This document shows positions 58,550 through 64,000 of a stretch of DNA of 64,000 nucleotides, one piece after another. The first letter of the stretch is position 1, and every line of letters starts with the position of its first letter. Where the stretch lies: positions 81,452 to 145,451 of the forward strand of contig PHBH01000034.1 of the NCBI GenBank assembly GCA_002840535.1. The letters are read 5' to 3'. Origin of the DNA: Deltaproteobacteria bacterium HGW-Deltaproteobacteria-15. GTDB taxonomy: Bacteria; Desulfobacterota; DSM-4660; Desulfatiglandales; HGW-15. The translations under genes were made by a program, and so were the position numbers. The notes under the pieces are model-generated. The model worked only from the letters and a program-made list of their open reading frames with translations. It was not told the DNA's origin and searched no databases.

Positions 58550-59977
58550 ATGAGAGCAAAGTACCTCATTGCCGTCGCGGGGGCGCTGTGCGTGATGATG
58601 GTTTCCGCACTCCATACGTCGGTCAGCTCGCAACAGAATCCCGCGGAAGTGAACGAGATACCCGGAAAGCCAAAGACCTACATGCCGGTCGTCATCGAGA
58701 AGGATTTCCAGACCATTCTGCAGGAGGACGTAAAGGCGAAACCGGAGGTGATGAAGCGCCAAACGGAGCTTCTTCGTAACCGTTATGATCTCAGCGATCG
58801 GCCGGCAAAGGGCGTGATGATGTCCGGGGGGAGAAGGGCGGTCCAGGAGGGGGTCCGGGTCAAACTGCCGGAGGGCATGACATGGGAAAGGCTTGCCAAG
58901 ATGTCCCCCGAGGAAATCCGGGAAAAGGATCTGTTCCCCAAAGGGTTCCTGCCTCTGCCCCATGTGAAACACGAAGTGGGAGGCCAGGTTTTTCCCAAGG
59001 ATCAGATCGATGAAATCCTTGAGGCGGAGAAACGTTCACTGGATCGATTCGATGTTGAATTCGACATCCCGGCACACCTCCTGCCTGAATTTCCGCCGCC
59101 CATATTTCTCAGCTCCCGCCCGGATCTCGGAGACGTATCGCAGGGAAAGCTCCTCACCATCAAGAACTACTACGAGCTCATGCACGGTATTCTGACTCCG
59201 GTTCAGATGGAAGGACTGAGGCTCCTGCTGACACCTTTTCCACAGCAACAATTCAACCAGACGGAAGACCGAAAGAGCGAAGAGCCCAGTTTCGGGGTGA
59301 GTTGCCTGGATTGCCATACCAACGGCCATACGAACGGCGCCTTTCATCTCAACCCCGATACCCGGCCCCAGGCGGCTCGGCTGCGGTTGGATACGGTGAG
59401 TCTTCGGGGGGTGTTCAATCAGCACGTTCATGGTTCGAAGCGCTCCCTGCGTTCCATCGAAGACTTCACTGAATTCGAGCAGCGTTCCGCCTATTTTGAC
59501 GGCGACCACGTGACTGCTGCCAAGAAGGGCGCTAACTTCCCTGACCGTGTCAGTCAGGTGATGATGATGGCGCAAATGCAGAATATGTTCGACTTCCCTC
59601 CGACGCCAAAGCTCGACGTCTTTGGAAAGCTCATTGCGGGCAAGGCCACCGAGGAGGAACTCATGGGGCAGGAAGTCTTTTTTAACAAAGGGAGATGTGG
59701 GGAATGCCATTCCGGTCCTGCATTTCTGGATGACCAGATGCATGATCTCCTGGTCGAGCGCTTTTACAAGCCGCAAATGATCAACGATCACTGGATCCAT
59801 GCAGAGGGACCGATCAAGACCTTCACCCTTATGGGCATCAAGGATTCGCCGCCCTATCTTCACGACGGGAGATTGCTCACACTGGAGGACACGGTGGAAT
59901 TTTTCAACCTCGTGACCGGAGTCAATCTCACGAACGAGGAGAAAAAGGCGCTCGTAGCGTACATGCGATGCCTGTAA
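58550..59977 (+). CDS. Diheme cytochrome c, peroxidase (CcpA/MauG)-like
   Basis: This 475-residue exported protein has a signal peptide (1 to about 28) and two CxxCH haem sites: CLDCH at 252-256 and CGECH at 383-387. The C-terminal SPPYLHDGRLLTLEDTVEFFN stretch is typical of the cytochrome c peroxidase / MauG family. A long N-terminal region of about 230 residues is not recognised. It should sit in the periplasm and reduce peroxide or oxidise a partner. AAAGGAGG precedes the ATG. It stands alone. Confidence 0.82.
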   Translation: MRAKYLIAVAGALCVMMVSALHTSVSSQQNPAEVNEIPGKPKTYMPVVIEKDFQTILQEDVKAKPEVMKRQTELLRNRYDLSDRPAKGVMMSGGRRAVQEGVRVKLPEGMTWERLAKMSPEEIREKDLFPKGFLPLPHVKHEVGGQVFPKDQIDEILEAEKRSLDRFDVEFDIPAHLLPEFPPPIFLSSRPDLGDVSQGKLLTIKNYYELMHGILTPVQMEGLRLLLTPFPQQQFNQTEDRKSEEPSFGVSCLDCHTNGHTNGAFHLNPDTRPQAARLRLDTVSLRGVFNQHVHGSKRSLRSIEDFTEFEQRSAYFDGDHVTAAKKGANFPDRVSQVMMMAQMQNMFDFPPTPKLDVFGKLIAGKATEEELMGQEVFFNKGRCGECHSGPAFLDDQMHDLLVERFYKPQMINDHWIHAEGPIKTFTLMGIKDSPPYLHDGRLLTLEDTVEFFNLVTGVNLTNEEKKALVAYMRCL

Positions 59978-60076
59978 AGAGAACGGCTTCACAAAGAAGA
60001 TCATCGCTTTCTGCGTCCTTGGCTCGCCGGTCCCTGGCAGAATGGTGGCTATCTTGATTCTGCACGTATTGTGGAT

Positions 60077-60108
60077 TTCAAGATTTCTCCCTTCGGTCGA
60101 AATGGCAG
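60077..60108. repeat. Half copy of the TTTCTCCCTTCGGTCGAAATG repeat
   Basis: AAGATTTCTCCCTTCGGTCG then AAATGGCAG matches the right arm of 44978-45005. It lies in the 280-base gap before apgM, which otherwise shows nothing recognisable. Confidence 0.65.
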
Positions 60109-60257
60109 CAAACAGGCACCCCTGATTGCGACACAGGGATCCAGAATTCGCCCCTCCGGGAAACCAATACTTGTGTTAACCCATTCCATTGAGATGCTGA
60201 CTGAGGGACCGTGGGAAAATCTATCCGTGACTGCCTGCTGATTTGAAAGGAAATCCC

Positions 60258-61463
60258 ATGGACTTTGATGTGCTGAGAGAACTGATTCGTCCTTCGGAAA
60301 CCAAGATAGTATTTGCGGTCATCGACGGTCTCGGGGGGCTTCCGTCCTTACAAAAGGGGCTTACAGAACTCGAGGCCGCCCACACCCCGCATCTGGACGC
60401 GCTGGCCAAAGAAAGCATCTGCGGCCTGCACCAGCCCGTGGCAACCGGGATCACGCCCGGAAGCGGACCCGGGCACCTGGGGCTGTTCGGTTATGATCCG
60501 CTGCGATACCGAGTGGGACGCGGGGTTCTTTCGGCCCTGGGAATCGGGTTCGACCTGAAATGGGAGGATGTGGCTGCAAGAGGCAACTTCTGCACACTGG
60601 ACGACCGGGGGCAGGTGGTCGACCGACGGGCCGGCCGCATCAGCAGCAAACGGAACAGGGAACTCTGCGACCGGCTTCGGAACATCCAAGTCGAGGGCGT
60701 GGAGGTGTTCGTAGAGACTGTGAAGGAACATCGGTTCCTGCTGGTGCTTCGCGGGGAAATGCTTTCCGAAGATGTATCGGATACCGACCCCCAGCAGACG
60801 GGAAAGCCCCCTCGCGATCCGGTGCCGCTTTCAGAGGATGCACGCAAGACATCGGATGTGGTGAACCGTTTCGCAGACCAGGCCCGTCATGTCCTGGCGG
60901 AGAATCATCCTGCCAACATGGTCCTCCTCCGCGGATTTTCGAAAAAACCGGAATGGCCTCAGATGGGGGAAATCTTCGGTGTCAGACCCGCGGTGATAGC
61001 GGGCTACCCCATGTACAGGGGCCTGGGAAGGCTCATCGGCATGGAGGTCATCCAAACCGGCGAGGAGTTCGACGAGGAACTGCAGAGCCTCAAAGAGAAC
61101 TGGGACGGCTACGACTTCTTTTTCATCCATGCAAAGCCCGCGGACAGCGCAGGGGAAGACGGGGATTTTGACCGCAAGGTCTCATGGATCGAACACTTCG
61201 ATGAAAGAGTGCCGAAGATCCTGTCGTTGAAACCGGATGTCCTTGTGGTGACCGGGGACCATTCCACCCCTTCCGTGATGAAATCCCACAGCTGGCACCC
61301 GGTTCCGGTGCTCCTCCGGGCCTCAACCTGCCGAAGGGACCCGGTCGAGCGCTTCGGCGAAACGGCCTGTCTCGCTGGGGCACTGGGACCGCGGCTTCCG
61401 GCCGCGGATCTCCTGCCTCTTGCATTAGCTCATGCGCGCCGCCTCGAAAAGTTCGGCGCATGA
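60258..61463 (+). CDS. apgM: Cofactor-independent phosphoglycerate mutase, archaeal type (ApgM)
   Basis: This 401-residue alkaline-phosphatase-superfamily enzyme interconverts 2- and 3-phosphoglycerate. It has the metal Asp23 in FAVIDGLGGLPS, the phospho-serine nucleophile Ser69 in ITPGSGPGHLGLFGYDP, and HDE/D-H metal ligands in VVTGDHSTPSVMKSHSWHPVP. The ATG at 60258 follows AAAGGAAA. It is convergent with gapA, the enzyme of a nearby glycolytic step. Confidence 0.9.
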   Translation: MDFDVLRELIRPSETKIVFAVIDGLGGLPSLQKGLTELEAAHTPHLDALAKESICGLHQPVATGITPGSGPGHLGLFGYDPLRYRVGRGVLSALGIGFDLKWEDVAARGNFCTLDDRGQVVDRRAGRISSKRNRELCDRLRNIQVEGVEVFVETVKEHRFLLVLRGEMLSEDVSDTDPQQTGKPPRDPVPLSEDARKTSDVVNRFADQARHVLAENHPANMVLLRGFSKKPEWPQMGEIFGVRPAVIAGYPMYRGLGRLIGMEVIQTGEEFDEELQSLKENWDGYDFFFIHAKPADSAGEDGDFDRKVSWIEHFDERVPKILSLKPDVLVVTGDHSTPSVMKSHSWHPVPVLLRASTCRRDPVERFGETACLAGALGPRLPAADLLPLALAHARRLEKFGA

Positions 61464-61548
61464 GAGGATCCGCTGGTGAGTGAACCCCACAAGTATCACG
61501 CCATCATCTGCTTTAAATACTTCAAAGAAGCCGGGGTGTGCCATCGGA

Positions 61549-62547
61549 TCATTCTTTTGTCCTTCTGACCGCCTCCCTGACCATTTGCGCGCTGTAACCC
61601 CATTCGTTGTCATACCAGCTCATCACCTTGATCAGGTCGCCGTCCACCACCTGTGTCATGGTCAGGTCCACAATGGAGGCGCGGGGATCCTGGATGATAT
61701 CGGCCGAGACCAGGTTGTCGTCGGAAACACCGAGAACGGACCGGTAACGATCACTCTTGGATTCTTCCTGAAAAATCGCGTTTATCTCCTCCACCGAAAC
61801 GGATCGTTCCCCGACGAAGATGATGTCCGCTATCGAGCCGACCGCTATCGGGGCGCGGACGGCCACGCCGTCGAACTTGCCCTTGAATTGGGGCAGCGCC
61901 CTGGACGTGGCTTTGCCAGCTCCTGTGGTCGTAGGAACCAGGTTGGCGGCGCCGGCCCTGCCTCTCCGGAATTTCTTGTTGGGCCCGTCCACAATGGCCT
62001 GCGAAGAAGTGTATGCGTGAACCGTGGTCATGATCGCCTTCCTGACCCCGATTCTCCTTCCCATCACTTCGACTACAGGTGCAATGCAATTGGTGGTGCA
62101 ACTCGCGCACGAATAGATCTTTGTTCCCGGTTCAGGCTTGTTTACCCCATAAACTACCGTCGGCATGTCGTCGCCTCCCTTGGACGGGGCGGAAAGGAGG
62201 GCCACCTTGGCCCCTGCCTTAAGGTGATTTTCCAGCTTCTCCTTGGTGGTAAAGACACCAGTGCATTCGAAGACAAGATCTACGCCCATTTTGCCCCAGG
62301 GAAGCTGCGCGGGATCTTTCTGGTTGAAGAGGGGGTATTTCTTCCCGTCGATCACGAGCCCGTCCTCGGCATGTTTCACGGATTTCCCGTATCGTCCGTA
62401 CACCGAATCGTACCTCAGAAGATAGGCCAGGTTATCCGGGGATATCAGATCGTTTATGGCCACAAGATTCAGCCCGGGTGTATCCAGGATGATCTTCAAG
62501 GTTGCCCTTCCAATCCGTCCGACGCCATTTATGGCCACGTTTGCCAT
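61549..62547 (-). CDS. gapA: Glyceraldehyde-3-phosphate dehydrogenase
   Basis: This 332-residue enzyme has an N-terminal Rossmann motif INGVGRIGRATLK, the catalytic cysteine in SCASCTTNCIAPV, the anion site RRGRAGAANLVPTTTGAGKA and WYDNEWGYSAQM at the end. The NAD-binding aspartate (INDLISPDNLAYLLRYDSV) indicates NAD preference. GGAGGAAACACC precedes the ATG. It acts in glycolysis or gluconeogenesis with the ApgM homologue alongside. Confidence 0.95.
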   Translation of the reverse strand: MANVAINGVGRIGRATLKIILDTPGLNLVAINDLISPDNLAYLLRYDSVYGRYGKSVKHAEDGLVIDGKKYPLFNQKDPAQLPWGKMGVDLVFECTGVFTTKEKLENHLKAGAKVALLSAPSKGGDDMPTVVYGVNKPEPGTKIYSCASCTTNCIAPVVEVMGRRIGVRKAIMTTVHAYTSSQAIVDGPNKKFRRGRAGAANLVPTTTGAGKATSRALPQFKGKFDGVAVRAPIAVGSIADIIFVGERSVSVEEINAIFQEESKSDRYRSVLGVSDDNLVSADIIQDPRASIVDLTMTQVVDGDLIKVMSWYDNEWGYSAQMVREAVRRTKE

Positions 62548-62703
62548 GGTGTTTCCTCCTTTATTCCTCCGTTCGAATTCAAGTCTTCAAAGCAATATAC
62601 AATGGCCGGGACCGCCCATGAATAAGGTCTCCCGCTTATTTGTTCACTGAAAAAGTCTAGATGAAGGGGAATTACAGTGTGGAAGGATAAATCATGCCAA
62701 TCG

Positions 62704-63687
62704 TTATGAATGGGATTCCTTGTAGTGGGCCCTGAGAAGATCCTCGCCCCAATCGTCCCGCAGGTCTCGCCAGACCGAATGAATATGATTCGCGTTGTTT
62801 TGGGTGTTGTCGTACTCGATCAGGAAACTGGGGCCATGGACACGGTAATAGTGGGGTCTTTTCCTCTCCCTCGACCCCATCCATGCGAAATGGATAAATT
62901 TCCTTCCCTCCTTCTCCAACCGGTTCATCCAGCCGTTTGCCAGGTCTTCCGGCATACGGTGGAGATAATCGGAAACAAGGTGGATCAGGGATTGCTGCTG
63001 GGCTTCGTTCATGTCCGAGGCGGGGAGGCCGGCGGGCTCCTGCAATCGGACCTGCGCATCCGCACCCGTGAGGATATCGGGTGGGGCTTCGGGTTCAATG
63101 ACCGCTGTTCCCAGTTGGGTCTCGTTCAAGGAGTCCAATAGAGCGCGGGCAAGGTCTTCTTCCGTTGAAAGGACGCGGAGATCGCGGAGCGGATATTCCG
63201 GAGGAACCTGCGCCGGATGGGCGCCGAAGAAATTCGGCGTGCAGGCAACCCGGTTTCCGGGTGCAACGAGAAAGTTGACGGAGATGTGATGCCCTTCCAG
63301 TCTCCACCCCCAGACCGCCTCTTCTGAAGGAATCCCGAAGAGCGTGACATAGTAAAGGTCAGGATCCCTCTCAAAGGGGCCGTATGGCCCTTCAATCTCC
63401 TTCAGGATCGATTCGAGAGCCATAATGGACAAGGCCTTTGAATAGCCGGTCAGGCTCAATCCGGCGGCAACGAGAGCATGGGCCAATTTCCGCTGTGAAG
63501 CGTTCATCTCCTTCCACGGAATGCCCTTTCTCTGGCGGGGCAGATAGTGCCAGTTCTTGCGCTCCTCACTTTCCACCGGAAAGACGACCCTCGTCCGCTC
63601 TTCGGCAGTGAGAGAAGTCAGAAAATTACCGGCTGCCTCAGCCATTCTCAATGCTGTCTCGGTATCCTGCACCGCCTGTCCTCTCAT
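62704..63687 (-). CDS. DUF3500 family protein
   Basis: This protein of about 327 residues closely fits DUF3500, with RKNWHYLPRQRKGIPWKEM, YYVTLFGIPSE, GWRLEGHHISVNFLV, then FLIEYDNTQNNANHIHSVWR. Function is not established; members are found in many bacteria. The start is uncertain: the ATG at 63687 (MRGQAVQDTETALRMAEAA) gives the family length; GTG at 63726 and TTG at 63732 are alternatives with weak ribosome sites. Confidence 0.82.
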   Translation of the reverse strand: MRGQAVQDTETALRMAEAAGNFLTSLTAEERTRVVFPVESEERKNWHYLPRQRKGIPWKEMNASQRKLAHALVAAGLSLTGYSKALSIMALESILKEIEGPYGPFERDPDLYYVTLFGIPSEEAVWGWRLEGHHISVNFLVAPGNRVACTPNFFGAHPAQVPPEYPLRDLRVLSTEEDLARALLDSLNETQLGTAVIEPEAPPDILTGADAQVRLQEPAGLPASDMNEAQQQSLIHLVSDYLHRMPEDLANGWMNRLEKEGRKFIHFAWMGSRERKRPHYYRVHGPSFLIEYDNTQNNANHIHSVWRDLRDDWGEDLLRAHYKESHS

Positions 63688-63898
63688 CTCAGCCGGTTTG
63701 CTGCGCTTGCCCAAGTCACCTTTCACAAACAACTCTAGACATCAAGATGCCCACGGTAAATAGGGCAAAGGCCGTTTTTTGACTCCTCCTGGAATTAATC
63801 CAGCCCGGTCCGCCGGCTCTCCGGTCCAAATACGGTCTTCACCTTATGGGAGTTATTGAGCGAAGCACATAATTGTTGCTTGTTTCACGCAAGAAAGA

Positions 63899-64000
63899 GC
63901 GTCTCTCGCCCGCTTCGCTTAAGGGCACAGAGTTCTGGAGAGTGCCAACTTGTCCTGTTTTTTTTCAAAAAAACAGGACAAACTTCACCCTTCGGGGCAA
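63899..64000. repeat. TGTCCTG hairpin repeat, cut by window edge
   Basis: GCGTCTCTCGCCCGCTTCGC opens the element, followed by CACAGAG and a 15-bp hairpin TTGTCCTGTTTTTTT (63950-63964) with AAAAAAACAGGACAA (63967-63981). It aligns in reverse with 27880-27987. No gene is visible in 63733-64000. Confidence 0.75.

Noticed and set aside
1..64000. CRISPR array or cas genes
   Set aside because: The tandem units found are 7-9 bases, degenerate and without unique spacers; no cas-like protein is encoded.
1..64000. Insertion sequences, prophage or transposase genes
   Set aside because: No transposase, integrase or phage protein was found; the mobile-looking repeats here are all non-coding.

Overview
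The window looks like part of a chromosome from an anaerobic or facultatively anaerobic Desulfobacterota (former Deltaproteobacteria) relative, possibly a syntroph or sulfate-reducer type. This is inferred from gene content: ADP-forming acyl-CoA synthetase, acyl-CoA ligases, acyl-CoA dehydrogenase and 3-hydroxyacyl-CoA dehydrogenase, a molybdenum hydroxylase, Liv-type ABC and TRAP transporters, a phosphofructokinase with pyrophosphate-type residues, PilZ next to motAB, and very repeat-rich gaps between genes. No marker gene that would fix the genus is present.

Layout. 1-8.5 kb: end of an acyl-CoA synthetase, mtaB, a five-gene Liv ABC transporter operon and mnmA. 8.7-11.2 kb: a motility unit (pilZ, motA, motB) behind a near-consensus sigma-54 promoter. 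11.3-22.8 kb: housekeeping genes (Fe-S/NIL protein, aminotransferase, phosphofructokinase, ispG, a frame-broken proS, relA/spoT, rpmB, mpl) and a convergent pair of paralogous response regulators. 22.8-36.2 kb: a long leftward catabolic cluster (TetR regulator, TRAP transporter, MoaD-like protein, three-subunit molybdenum hydroxylase, two acyl-CoA ligases, an acyl-CoA dehydrogenase with an extra C-terminal domain) that reads as uptake, CoA activation and redox processing of a carboxylic acid. 36.3-47 kb: pcm, recG, thrC, rlmH, a response regulator, hisF-hisH, 3-hydroxyacyl-CoA dehydrogenase, a thioesterase, pyrF and a tRNA-Thr. 47.3-60 kb: an envelope and stress region (SHOCT protein, trehalose-phosphate synthase-like enzyme, a PgpH-like HD phosphodiesterase, two lipoproteins of which one is OmpA-like, a glycosyltransferase, PRC-barrel proteins with a decayed third copy, a diheme cytochrome). 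60-64 kb: apgM, gapA and a DUF3500 protein.

The most unusual feature is not a gene. Most of the longer gaps hold an inverted-repeat element built from short degenerate units. In six word families the units are 7 bp (for example CTGAACG, AACGTCC, GCAAAGC, GTGTCAG, AAATCCG, CAGAGGT); others have 8-9 bp units. Two arms of opposite orientation flank a spacer. The word differs from gap to gap but the architecture is shared. Many elements start at or inside the stop codon of the preceding gene, and two supply the C-terminal codons of a conserved enzyme (MnmA, IspG). Other dispersed families (TAGCAGGTTGCTGAAAAA, CTCCCTGCAG, TGTCCTG hairpins) behave similarly and are partly nested in one another.
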